This document shows, one piece after another, positions 40,672 through 48,877 of a DNA stretch of 64,000 nucleotides. Source of the stretch: an uncultured Caldilineaceae bacterium. Lineage in GTDB: Bacteria > Chloroflexota > Anaerolineae > Caldilineales > Caldilineaceae. Every line of letters begins with the position of its first letter. Position 1 is the first letter of the stretch. A program made the translations under genes and the position numbers. The notes beneath the pieces were generated by a model, which searched no databases, was not told the origin of the DNA, and was given only the letters and a program-made list of their open reading frames with translations. Location: NCBI GenBank assembly GCA_958295915.1, contig OY282381.1:270722-334721 (forward strand), written 5' to 3'.

Positions 40672-40944
40672 AGAGAATCGCTACTAGGGCTGCTGCGTCT
40701 GGCGACCGAAGAAAACGAAGAAGTGATGATCAAAGTGCGGGGGGAGCCGACTGCCGTGATGGTTTCGTATGCGCAATACGAACAGTTGGAAGCGCTACGG
40801 TTGATTCGAAAAGCGCGTGCGCGAGTTCTGGAAAGGATTGTGGAAATTCCCCATGAGGAGGTCTATCGACAAGCTGGCTGCGGAGCAAACGTCATTGAGG
40901 AGAGTATAGGACACGAGAACGATTGTTATAGCGCGCCACTGTAG
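40672..40944 (+). pseudogene. Phd/YefM-type antitoxin remnant
   Basis: The open frame from 40672 reads SLLGLLRLATEENEEV, then MIKVRGEPTAVMVSYAQYEQ, the second half of a Phd/YefM antitoxin DNA-binding domain followed by a helical tail. The conserved N-terminus (the segment with the first strand and ARENL-type helix) is missing because a stop precedes it and the R-M gene junction lies there. The longest translatable form would start at GTG 40723 (73 residues). No toxin gene follows. It marks an edge of the island. Confidence 0.6.
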
Positions 40945-41020
40945 GGCGCGACAGTGTGTTATAGCGCGCCACTGTAGGGCGCGATATTGTGTTATAGCGC
41001 GCCACTGTAGGGCGCGACAG
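40925..41020. repeat. Three tandem copies of palindromic repeat family B
   Basis: Three ~33-bp units with the core GCGCGCCACTGTAGGGCGCG, each preceded by GTTATA. Single copies (reverse orientation) recur at 47849-47890, 54421-54451, 54791-54818, 57177-57206 and 61849-61878. Each unit can fold through GCGCGCC and GGGCGCG. Confidence 0.85.
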
Positions 41021-41055
41021 TACCGCCGAAGCATGCAGGTTTTTCTCGATTCGAA

Positions 41056-41502
41056 CTACCACTCATAATGCTTGTAGCGTTTCGCCCAGCCGCCGGCAGA
41101 GGAGAGCATCTCTCGAGACTCGATGAAAAACAGCCAGCGAGGCTCCTGCATCGTCGTTTCCAGATATTTCAAGCCGGCGGCGCCCCCGTACCGTTCGGCC
41201 ATCTCCTGGCCGATGGCAACCCACCGCCCGCCGACATTCGGCTCTTCCACCACTTTGGCCTGCCCTTTCACCAGCACCCGGCGGCCATCCTCGGCGTCGA
41301 TACACAGAAAGACGCGCCCATCGTTTTGCAGATATTTTGCCCAAGCGGAGCGCGCCCGCGGCACAACGTAAAAACCGCCGTCCGCGTAGGTAAACCAGCA
41401 GGGCGCCACATACGGAGCGCCCTCATCGTCCACACAGGCCAGACGACAGATGGTGTCGCTGCGCAAAAGTTCGTTTATCTGAGATTCGTTCATCGCGGGC
41501 AT
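41056..41502 (-). CDS. Pyridoxamine 5'-phosphate oxidase-like flavin-binding protein
   Basis: ATG at 41502 has CAGGAG 6 bases upstream. The 148-residue split-barrel protein (LLRSDTICRLACVDDEGAPYVAPCWFTYADGGFYVVPR, then RVFLCIDAED) belongs to the general PPOX/NimA-like FMN-binding superfamily. Such proteins bind FMN, F420 or haem and often reduce small molecules. The ending, EPRWLFFIESREMLSSAGGWAKRY, does not help to place it further. It diverges from another PPOX-type gene. Confidence 0.8.
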   Translation of the reverse strand: MPAMNESQINELLRSDTICRLACVDDEGAPYVAPCWFTYADGGFYVVPRARSAWAKYLQNDGRVFLCIDAEDGRRVLVKGQAKVVEEPNVGGRWVAIGQEMAERYGGAAGLKYLETTMQEPRWLFFIESREMLSSAGGWAKRYKHYEW

Positions 41503-41629
41503 TTTTCGCTCCTGGGAATATAGCGGATCCGGTACGTACCGTGGCGCACGCATTCCCGTTTGCATAGCGCGTGCCGAGCCAGTTATAAAGCTACTTTATA
41601 CCAGGTCACAGTATTTTACAAACTGGTTT

Positions 41630-41658
41630 TCGACATCCCTGCCACTCCCTGCTATGAT
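41630..41658 (+). promoter_or_regulatory. Promoter ahead of structured leader copy 2
   Basis: TCGACA (41630-41635, five of six consensus bases) and TATGAT (41653-41658) are separated by 17 bases. Transcription should begin near 41665, the first base of the leader structure. Confidence 0.65.
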
Positions 41659-41664
41659 ATTGTG

Positions 41665-41704
41665 AGTATGAGCGCCCTTCAGGTGTTGCACTGGAGGGAA
41701 TGCC
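41665..41704 (+). ncRNA. Two-stem structured leader element, copy 2
   Basis: The inner stem CCCTTCAG (41675-41682) with CTGGAGGG (41691-41698) closes the loop GTGTTGCA. The outer stem is GTAT (41666-41669) with ATGC (41700-41703). The internal-loop bases GAGCG, the single A and the trailing GAAT are the same as in copy 1. It lies 112 bases before the start codon at 41816. The rest of 41503-41815 shows no gene. Confidence 0.6.
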
Positions 41705-41815
41705 GAATCTTGAAATGATGGATGAGGGTGTAGCCGAAGATGTGTGTTCCCAGCCTGCAAGTCAGAGCCGCTTGCCCCGCATCCTAACACACTATACTGC
41801 GAAAGATCGCTTGTG

Positions 41816-42235
41816 ATGAACGCTCAGATTTTAGAATTCCTGCAGGCCGACCGCCACGCAATTCTAGCGACGAAGAGAACAAACGGCGCGCCGCAACTGA
41901 CGCCGGTCTGGTATCTGTTCGAGGATGGCGTGCTGTATGTCAGCGCGCAGGTGAGCACAGTGAAGGTGCGCAACCTGCGCCGGGACCCCTCTCTGACGGT
42001 CTGCATCGATGGCGGCCGGGGCGATGCCCGCTATGTCGTCTTCTATGGCAAGGCCGAGTTGATCGAGCCAGGACAGCCCCGGCAGGAGACACTGCGCCGG
42101 CGGATCATCGGTCACTATTACGCCGATCAGGCCGCCGCCGACCGCTACTACGAGTCGATGAAGAACGATCCCGGCGTGATTATCGTTCTGAAGCCGGAGC
42201 GCATCGTTTTGAGCGGATTCCCCTCCGGCGAATGA
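41816..42235 (+). CDS. PPOX-class F420/FMN-dependent enzyme
   Basis: ATG at 41816 gives 139 residues: MNAQILEFLQADRHAILATKRTNGAPQLTPVWY, then VKVRNLRRDPSLTVCIDGGRGDARYVVFYGKAELI. These are the hallmarks of the PPOX class of F420-dependent or FMN oxidoreductases (Rv1155-like). The C-terminus has an added helix with YYADQAAADRYYES. It is preceded by the structured leader and a promoter, so it may be regulated at the RNA level. The cofactor and substrate are inferred only at family level. Confidence 0.88.
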   Translation: MNAQILEFLQADRHAILATKRTNGAPQLTPVWYLFEDGVLYVSAQVSTVKVRNLRRDPSLTVCIDGGRGDARYVVFYGKAELIEPGQPRQETLRRRIIGHYYADQAAADRYYESMKNDPGVIIVLKPERIVLSGFPSGE

Positions 42236-42371
42236 CTGTGATCCGCCTGATTCAGATGGTGGACAGGATGAAATCATGGTCGACAATTAGATGAATCATA
42301 GTCCGGCTCGTGCGACGTCTGGATCCGCTACCCTGGCAAGTTAGCCTCTTTTTTCCAAAGGAACATGGATC

Positions 42372-42572
42372 GTGTGTCGAAGCATCAAAAAACTGCGCCA
42401 GCCGGACCGCTTGCCGACAGAGCGGGAACTTGAGGAGGCAGTCTTGCAATTTGTCCGCAAAGTGACCGGCTATCGGAAGCCGTCCAGGGCCAACGAGCAG
42501 ACCTTTCACGCTGCAGTCAACGAAATTACCGCGGTGACGCGGCATCTGTTCGAGAATCTCACAACCCGATAA
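42372..42572 (+). CDS. DUF2277 family protein
   Basis: GTG at 42372 gives a 66-residue protein, MCRSIKKLRQPDRLPTEREL, with AVLQFVRKVTGYRKPSRANE and AVNEITAVTRHLFENL, matching the small conserved DUF2277 family at full length. The MCR(N/S)I start and the ANE motif are strongly conserved in the family; the function is unknown. It stands alone ahead of the formate-tetrahydrofolate ligase gene. Confidence 0.85.
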   Translation: MCRSIKKLRQPDRLPTERELEEAVLQFVRKVTGYRKPSRANEQTFHAAVNEITAVTRHLFENLTTR

Positions 42573-42663
42573 ACAAGGCAGCCGTCCGATGCCGAGTACA
42601 GCCACTTCGTGATCACCAGCGACCACATTCCTAATTTCTACACCCACCAACAGGAGCCACTCT

Positions 42664-44373
42664 ATGACCCCACATGTCGTTCCTTCCGACCTCGACATCG
42701 CCCAGGCGGCCACCCTGCAACCAGTTTGGGAGATCGCGGAACAGATGGGGCTGGAGCGGGACGATATCGAGCTGTACGGCGACTATATGGCCAAAGTGCG
42801 CCTGGAGGTCTTGGAGAAATTGGCGGATCGCCCCAACGCCAGATATATCCTGATCACGGCCATCACGCCAACGCCTCTGGGCGAAGGCAAATCGACGACG
42901 ACCGTCGGCCTGGGCCAGGGGATGCGCCACATTGGCAAAAAGGCAACGGTCACCATACGTCAGCCCAGCCAGGGTCCGACCTTCGGCATCAAAGGCGGGG
43001 CGGCCGGCGGCGGCTACAGTCAGGTGGCGCCGATGGAGCAGTTCAATCTGCACATGACCGGCGATATGCACGCGGTGACAGCGGCCAATAATCTGCTGGC
43101 GGCGATGATCGACGCCCATATCTATCAAGGCAACGCATTGGACATCGACCCGTACAGCGTCATGTGGCGACGGGTGCTGGACGTGAACGATCGGGGGTTG
43201 CGCAATATCATCAGCGGTCTGGGCACAAAGTTCGACGGACAACCCCGACAGACCGGCTTCGACATCTCGGCCGCCTCGGAAGTAATGGCGATCCTGGCCC
43301 TGACCACAAGCCTGCGGGATATGCGGGAGCGGTTCGGCCGTGTGACCATCGGCACAGACCATAAGCGACAACCGGTGACCGCCGATCAGCTACAGGCCGC
43401 CGGCGCGATGACCGTGCTGATGAAGGAGGCGATCAAACCGAATCTCTTCCAGACTCTGGAAAACACGCCAGCGCTGGTCCACGCCGGGCCGTTCGCCAAC
43501 ATTGCCCATGGCAACAGCTCTGTTCTGGCGGATCTGATCGGCATCAAAAGCGCGGACTATATCATCACTGAAGCCGGCTTTGGCGCGGATATCGGCGCCG
43601 AGAAATTCTTCAACATCAAATGCCGCTATAGCGGCCTGCGTCCAGACGCCGCGGTGCTGGTGGCGACGGCGCGGGCGCTGAAATCCCACACGGGCAAATA
43701 TCGGGTCGTGCCCGGCAAACCCCTGCCCGCAGAAATGCTACAGGAAAACCCTGATGATGTGAACATAGGCGCGGCCAACCTGCGCAAGCAGATTCAGAAC
43801 GTGCGCGCGCACGGAGTCAGCCCGGTGGTCTGTATCAATCATTTTGCCACGGATTTCCAGAGCGAAATCGACGTCATCGGCCGCGTGGCAGCTGAAGAGG
43901 GCGCGCGCTGGGCCATCGCCACGCATTGGGCAGAGGGCGGCGCCGGCGCAAAAGAGCTGGCCCAGGCAGTAGTGGAAGCGGCAGAAGAATCGACGGATTT
44001 CCGGTTTCTTTATGATCTGAAACAGCCCCTGAAAGCGAAAATCGAACGGATCGCGACCACGATTTACGGCGCGGATGGCGTCGAGTACGCGCCCTTGGCA
44101 AACCGACAGATCCGTCAGTATGAGAACAGCGGTTTTGACGAGTTGCCCATCTGTATGGCCAAAACGCATCTGAGCCTGAGCCACGACCCAAAGCGAAAAG
44201 GCGCGCCGACCGGCTTCACTGTGCCGGTGCGGGAGGTGCGGGCCAGCGTCGGCGCCGGTTTCGTCTACCCGCTTCTGGGAGAGATGAGCACAATGCCCGG
44301 TTTGGGTAGCGCGCCGGCTGCTCAGAATGTGGACATCGATCTGGAAACCGGGCAGGTGATTGGGCTGTTTTAG
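42664..44373 (+). CDS. fhs: Formate-tetrahydrofolate ligase
   Basis: This 569-residue protein has the ATP-binding segment ITPTPLGEGKSTTTVGLGQ, QPSQGPTFGIKGGAAGGGYSQV, FNLHMTGDMHAVTAANNLLAAMIDAHI and TEAGFGADIGAEKFFNIKCR, all diagnostic of Fhs. It makes 10-formyl-THF from formate, ATP and THF, supplying one-carbon units for purines or running formate assimilation. AGGAG precedes the ATG. No folD or other C1 gene is nearby. Confidence 0.97.
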   Translation: MTPHVVPSDLDIAQAATLQPVWEIAEQMGLERDDIELYGDYMAKVRLEVLEKLADRPNARYILITAITPTPLGEGKSTTTVGLGQGMRHIGKKATVTIRQPSQGPTFGIKGGAAGGGYSQVAPMEQFNLHMTGDMHAVTAANNLLAAMIDAHIYQGNALDIDPYSVMWRRVLDVNDRGLRNIISGLGTKFDGQPRQTGFDISAASEVMAILALTTSLRDMRERFGRVTIGTDHKRQPVTADQLQAAGAMTVLMKEAIKPNLFQTLENTPALVHAGPFANIAHGNSSVLADLIGIKSADYIITEAGFGADIGAEKFFNIKCRYSGLRPDAAVLVATARALKSHTGKYRVVPGKPLPAEMLQENPDDVNIGAANLRKQIQNVRAHGVSPVVCINHFATDFQSEIDVIGRVAAEEGARWAIATHWAEGGAGAKELAQAVVEAAEESTDFRFLYDLKQPLKAKIERIATTIYGADGVEYAPLANRQIRQYENSGFDELPICMAKTHLSLSHDPKRKGAPTGFTVPVREVRASVGAGFVYPLLGEMSTMPGLGSAPAAQNVDIDLETGQVIGLF

Positions 44374-44414
44374 TAGCCACGAACTGCAGTACTGCCCAAT
44401 TCGTAACTCATATT

Positions 44415-47400
44415 ATGCCCTTTACCCTTCATGCTGCGTGGATCACATCTGGCGAACAGACGACAACCGGCCAACGGCAGGATTCTTTCGGCTTGGCGTC
44501 ATCCGGAAAGATTGGCCTTACAAACACATCGCGACTGTTCATTTGGGCTGAAAACCATACCTACGAAATTCCGCAAGAGAATACGGCTCTTTCGCCTGCC
44601 ATTCCCCAACCCCCTCTCCCCTACCGTCATCAGGGCGGTCACCTCCACAGCAAAATCCCATCCCATCCGGCGCAGATGCCCGTTGGCGCATTGCGCCAGA
44701 TCGTGCGCCAACTCGCGACTGCGGATGAGCTGAACAGCCAGCCTGCTAGGGCAGATGTTTGGCTTCCCAGCCAGAACGGGATCCCCCAAACCCGGCTCGG
44801 ATCATATCAAAAGGGTGTCAACGCCCTGTCCGGCGATATCGCGCCGGACAGGCTGCAGCAGTGGCAGGTCACCGGCCTGACGCTGGAGCCGTTGCCTACA
44901 CTGGCTTTTCTCAGTCGTTTTACAAACCAGCGCCTCATCGAAGTCTCTTCGCCCACATCCCTGTTGCGCCATGCCCGACCGGGCAACGACCTGCTGTTTT
45001 GGAGCCACGCGGCGAAATTTGTATTGGAGGCGCTGGCCGGTCAACACTTTTTGCCGGCGCTGGTTCCCGACCAGAATGGCCGTTTTCAGGCCCTCTGGCA
45101 ACCGTTTCTGCTGGACTCCAACCTGCAGGAGCGGCTCGAATTTCTGGCCTCGGCCATGCCGCCCATCTGCCGCGCCTACGAGTTGAAATCACCGGCTGAG
45201 GCTCCAGCCCCCAGCAGAATTCTGGAACAGTTCATCGGCGCGCTGATCAATCAGGCGATTCGCGCGTGGGCGCCAAGGGACTCGATCGCGGCGGCCAACA
45301 ATACGATCACGATACCAGACGACAACCATTCATCCCCTGCCCGGCATTGGGTGGATAGTCTGTCGGGCGAACAGCCGCTGCTGCAGCTGCCGCCTCAACC
45401 GGCCCATCAGCTTTACCAGCAATGGCTTGAGTGGATAGAACAACTCCATTCCACTGCTGATCCCTATTTTCATGTGGCCTTTGCCCTGGAGCTACCCCCC
45501 AGAGAAAAAACCAGTGGTCAGACAATTTGGCATCTGCGCTATTTCTTGCAGGACAGAGACGACCCAGAGCTTCTGATTTCAGCGCAGAAGGTATGGAACG
45601 AGAACGGCCACAGCATCCACATCGATGGCCGGCGCTTCGACCAGCCACAGGAGCGTCTGCTCACCGGTCTGGGTATTGCCAGTCGGCTTTTTACGCCGAT
45701 TCGAGAAAGCCTGCGCACGCCCCGACCTGAGAGGGCTATCCTCTCTATGGAAGACGCCTACCTGTTCCTGAAGGAAATTGGCCCCCTGCTGGAAAACAGT
45801 GGATTTGGCGTCATCACACCGGACTGGTGGGCGGCCCGCAGCCGTTCCCGCCTCGGGTTGCGCCTGCGCCTCTCCAGCCCGGCAGACGAGACAACCTCTG
45901 CGCCTCGCGCGAAGCCCGAATTGTCTGCCCAGTTGGGCCTCAACAGTTTGATTCGCTTCCAGTGGGAGCTGACCCTTGGCAATCAGGCTCTGAGCCAAGA
46001 GGAGTTCGAACATCTCACAGCCATGGAGTCGCCGCTAGTGCGCCTCCGCGACGAGTGGGTGGAGCTGGACCCGGAGCAGGTAGCGGCGGCCCGACAGTTT
46101 ATGGATCGGAACCGGACAGAAGGGCGCATGACCCTTCTGCAGGCTGTGGCCATGGCCCAAGCCTACACACAGAGAGGCGCGGAAAGCTCGAAACCAGCGG
46201 AAAATCCCCAGCCGTCAGTGGAATTTTCTGACCACTGGCCCCTGACCACCGACCACTGGTCTTTGCCACTGGATGCCGTTGTCGTGGATGGCTGGCTGGA
46301 TGTCGCCTTGGCCCGGTTGCGAGGCCTGGAACCAATAGAAGAAATTCATGAGCCAGAAGGTTTCATCGGCACGTTGCGCCCGTATCAACGCCGGGGCGTA
46401 GGCTGGCTCTGGTTTTTGCGTTGGCTGGGACTGGGCGCGTGCCTGGCTGATGATATGGGGTTGGGAAAGACGATTCAAGCGATTGCCTTGCTGCTCTACT
46501 CACGCCACCACGCCCAGCAACGGGGGGAAACAGGGGGGATAGCCCTGCTCATCTGCCCGACGAGCGTCGTCGCCAACTGGCGGCACGAAATTGAACGCTT
46601 TGCGCCGGGCCTGCGTTTGCTGCTCCATCACGGCAGCGGCAGACTGAATGGCGACCTGTTTCGCGCCGCATTGGCCGAACATGATCTGGTGATCACCAGC
46701 TTCGGTATCGCCCGGCGGGATATCGACATGTTGGCCGCGATCGATTGGAGCGATCTGATCCTGGACGAGGCGCAAAACATCAAAAATCCGGCCGCCAAGC
46801 AGACCCAGGCGGTGCGTTGGTTGACGGCCCAGAACCGCATCGCCCTGACCGGCACGCCTGTGGAAAACCGCTTGCTGGAACTCTGGAGCATTATAGAATT
46901 TCTCAATCCCGGTTATCTGGGCACTCGGGAGCGATTTCGACAGCAGTTCGTGTTGCCCATCGAGCGCTATAACGATGACAATGCCGCCGCCGAACTGCGC
47001 CGCCTGGCCCAGCCCTTCTTGCTGCGCCGCCTGAAGACCGATCCAACCATCATTACCGACCTGCCGGAAAAAAATGAGATGGTCGTCTATTGCTCCCTGA
47101 CACAGGAGCAGGAAACCCTGTACAATCAGGTGATAGAGGAAACGATGGCGCGGGTTGAGAACAGCGAAGGCATGCAGCGGCGAGGGTTGGTACTCAATCT
47201 GCTGCTCAAGCTGAAACAGGTGACCAATCACCCGGCCCACTATCTGAGTGAGAAGGAACCGCTGGTCGGACGCAGCGGCAAACTGAGCCGCCTGACCGAA
47301 ATGCTGGAAGAGGCCTTGAGTATCGGTGACCGGGCGCTCGTCTTCACTCAATTTGTGGAGATGGGACATCTGTTACAGCGACATCTGATGGAGACCCTGG

Positions 47401-47819
47401 GGCAGGAAGTGCTGTTCCTCCACGGCGGCACGCCGGCGACCAAACGGGAGCGGATGGTGCGTTCCTTCCAGGAGGATGCGGTCGGCGCGCCGATCTTCGT
47501 CCTCAGTTTGCGGGCCGGTGGCGTTGGCGTAAACCTGACTCGCGCCAATCATGTCTTCCACTTCGATCGCTGGTGGAATCCAGCGGTGGAAAATCAGGCG
47601 ACGGACCGGGCCTTCCGCATCGGTCAGAAGCGTTCTGTACAGGTGTACAAGTTTGTCGTAGCTGGTACCCTGGAAGAACACATCCATACCATGATCGAGA
47701 GCAAACAAAACCTGGCAGAGTCGATCGTCAACAGCGGCGAGGATTGGCTGGTCGATATGGACACGGAGGATCTGCGCAAACTTCTGGCGCTGCATGGCAA
47801 ATCGATTCATCGGAACTAA
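44415..47819 (+). CDS. SNF2-family DEAD/H-box helicase (YwqA/HepA-like)
   Basis: In this 1134-residue protein, residues ~1-640 form the SNF2-helicase-associated N-terminal region, often called DUF3670. The ATPase starts at LRPYQRRGVGWLWFL: Walker A LADDMGLGKTIQAI (~residue 678), Walker B LILDEAQNIKN, motif III ALTGTPVENR, motif V SLRAGGVGVNLTRA and motif VI NQATDRAFRIGQ. It is a double-stranded DNA translocase probably acting in repair or chromosome maintenance. The next gene encodes a SWIM protein, as in the Bacillus ywqA-ywqB pair. The linker before the ATPase carries an odd TDHW repeat (46228-46263). Confidence 0.93.
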   Translation: MPFTLHAAWITSGEQTTTGQRQDSFGLASSGKIGLTNTSRLFIWAENHTYEIPQENTALSPAIPQPPLPYRHQGGHLHSKIPSHPAQMPVGALRQIVRQLATADELNSQPARADVWLPSQNGIPQTRLGSYQKGVNALSGDIAPDRLQQWQVTGLTLEPLPTLAFLSRFTNQRLIEVSSPTSLLRHARPGNDLLFWSHAAKFVLEALAGQHFLPALVPDQNGRFQALWQPFLLDSNLQERLEFLASAMPPICRAYELKSPAEAPAPSRILEQFIGALINQAIRAWAPRDSIAAANNTITIPDDNHSSPARHWVDSLSGEQPLLQLPPQPAHQLYQQWLEWIEQLHSTADPYFHVAFALELPPREKTSGQTIWHLRYFLQDRDDPELLISAQKVWNENGHSIHIDGRRFDQPQERLLTGLGIASRLFTPIRESLRTPRPERAILSMEDAYLFLKEIGPLLENSGFGVITPDWWAARSRSRLGLRLRLSSPADETTSAPRAKPELSAQLGLNSLIRFQWELTLGNQALSQEEFEHLTAMESPLVRLRDEWVELDPEQVAAARQFMDRNRTEGRMTLLQAVAMAQAYTQRGAESSKPAENPQPSVEFSDHWPLTTDHWSLPLDAVVVDGWLDVALARLRGLEPIEEIHEPEGFIGTLRPYQRRGVGWLWFLRWLGLGACLADDMGLGKTIQAIALLLYSRHHAQQRGETGGIALLICPTSVVANWRHEIERFAPGLRLLLHHGSGRLNGDLFRAALAEHDLVITSFGIARRDIDMLAAIDWSDLILDEAQNIKNPAAKQTQAVRWLTAQNRIALTGTPVENRLLELWSIIEFLNPGYLGTRERFRQQFVLPIERYNDDNAAAELRRLAQPFLLRRLKTDPTIITDLPEKNEMVVYCSLTQEQETLYNQVIEETMARVENSEGMQRRGLVLNLLLKLKQVTNHPAHYLSEKEPLVGRSGKLSRLTEMLEEALSIGDRALVFTQFVEMGHLLQRHLMETLGQEVLFLHGGTPATKRERMVRSFQEDAVGAPIFVLSLRAGGVGVNLTRANHVFHFDRWWNPAVENQATDRAFRIGQKRSVQVYKFVVAGTLEEHIHTMIESKQNLAESIVNSGEDWLVDMDTEDLRKLLALHGKSIHRN
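46228..46263. repeat. TGACCACTGG-type simple repeat inside the SNF2 gene
   Basis: TGACCACTGGCCCCTGACCA followed by CCGACCACTGG encodes SDHWPLTTDHWSL in the linker. Similar motifs occur between genes at 7112-7120, 7873-7892 and 56034-56042. Confidence 0.5.
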
Positions 47820-47848
47820 CACCCTGTACTCTGGCCACTAGCCACCGC

Positions 47849-47890
47849 GGTCGCGCCCTACAGGGGCGCGCAATACACGCGCAATACAAC
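47849..47890. repeat. Palindromic repeat family B, copy 4
   Basis: GGTCGCGCCCTACAGG and GGCGCGCAATACA are followed by a duplicated tail, CGCGCAATACAAC. It lies between the SNF2 and SWIM genes. Confidence 0.75.
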
Positions 47891-47933
47891 TGTTGTGAAA
47901 GGAACGGATGTTGTGAAAGGAACGGACAAACCT

Positions 47934-48848
47934 ATGGCTGGGTCTTCTGCGGATCAGACGATCTCTTCCCGGTCTGACCGCTGGTATGAACTGCTGAACG
48001 GCTTGGGTTACGACCCACGTCATGCTCAGTCCCTGGCACAGCGGACGCGCGTCCAATCTATCGACGCGCAGATCGGGCGCATCCTGGCGGAGGTGTATGA
48101 TCGGGATCGGGGCGTTTGCCCGGTTGAGATCGAAGTGATTCCCTTCCGAGATGAAGAGTGGGCCGCTGTGCTGGACGCGCTGGCCGGCGAAGCTCTCTAC
48201 GCGGCGCAACTGCTGGCTGGCGATATGCCGGCAGCTATCGAATCCGTCTTTGCCGATGCCAATCTTTCTTTACTGCCATCCGCCACCGCTGTCTCGGACG
48301 ACAACGAAATCATCACCCGCTGCGGCGTCTGCAGCCGCCAGAACCAACCCTGTAAACATGTGGCTGTGGTATTGTATCTGTACGGACAGATGATCGCCGA
48401 AAATCCGTGGCTGCTCTTTCGGCTACGCGGCCGGGATCGCCAGCAGATACTCGCCGGCTTGCGGCGCCGTCGCAATGACAACATGGCAAAGCGATTCGAC
48501 ATGCCCGGCGCCGCAGACTTGAACGCGACCGGACATGCGGATGGCGCAACCGCCCAGCTGTCGGGCGCCGTTGCGGACGCGCCGTCCGACATCGAGTTGG
48601 GAAAGCCTATAGAGCAGCTGGTGGCGCACGACACATTCTGGGGGCGTTCCCAAGATCTGCGGGCGTTGCATTACCACATCAATCCGCCGCCCATCCGTCT
48701 GACTTTGCTGCGTCGGCTAGGCCCCCCTCCCTTTTCACAGGAAAGCATAGAGACATACCAGAGACTGGCGGACATCTATCAGAAGGTTTCGCAAAGAGCT
48801 ACTGATCTGGCCTTTGCGCCGGAGCCAGACGGAGACGATACCCAGTAA
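47934..48848 (+). CDS. SWIM zinc-finger protein (YwqB-like)
   Basis: The ATG at 47934 is preferred; the frame also allows GTG at 47895 through a tandem duplicate of GTTGTGAAAGGAACGGA, and AAAGGAA in the second copy is the likely ribosome site. The 304-residue protein has the SWIM motif CGVCSRQNQPCKHVAVVLYL (CxC-type ligands followed by CxH), a DNA/protein-binding zinc knuckle. It pairs with the upstream SNF2 helicase. Residues coding GATAQLSGAVADAPS come from dispersed repeat A (48539-48588), placed in a linker. Confidence 0.88.
   Translation: MAGSSADQTISSRSDRWYELLNGLGYDPRHAQSLAQRTRVQSIDAQIGRILAEVYDRDRGVCPVEIEVIPFRDEEWAAVLDALAGEALYAAQLLAGDMPAAIESVFADANLSLLPSATAVSDDNEIITRCGVCSRQNQPCKHVAVVLYLYGQMIAENPWLLFRLRGRDRQQILAGLRRRRNDNMAKRFDMPGAADLNATGHADGATAQLSGAVADAPSDIELGKPIEQLVAHDTFWGRSQDLRALHYHINPPPIRLTLLRRLGPPPFSQESIETYQRLADIYQKVSQRATDLAFAPEPDGDDTQ
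48539..48588. repeat. Dispersed palindromic repeat family A, copy 3 (inside the SWIM gene)
   Basis: GGATGGCGC (48539-48547) and GCGCCGTCC (48579-48587) are near-perfect inverted ends around CTGTCGGGCGCCGTTGCGG. It is read in frame and gives DGATAQLSGAVADAPS, resembling NGATFQQSGVVVDAPF encoded by copy 1. Confidence 0.7.
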
Positions 48849-48877
48849 CGACGATACCCAGTAACAAGGAGATCCCG

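Noticed and set aside
40925..41020. CRISPR array
   Set aside because: The three units are contiguous ~33-bp palindromes without unique spacers, and no cas gene is present.
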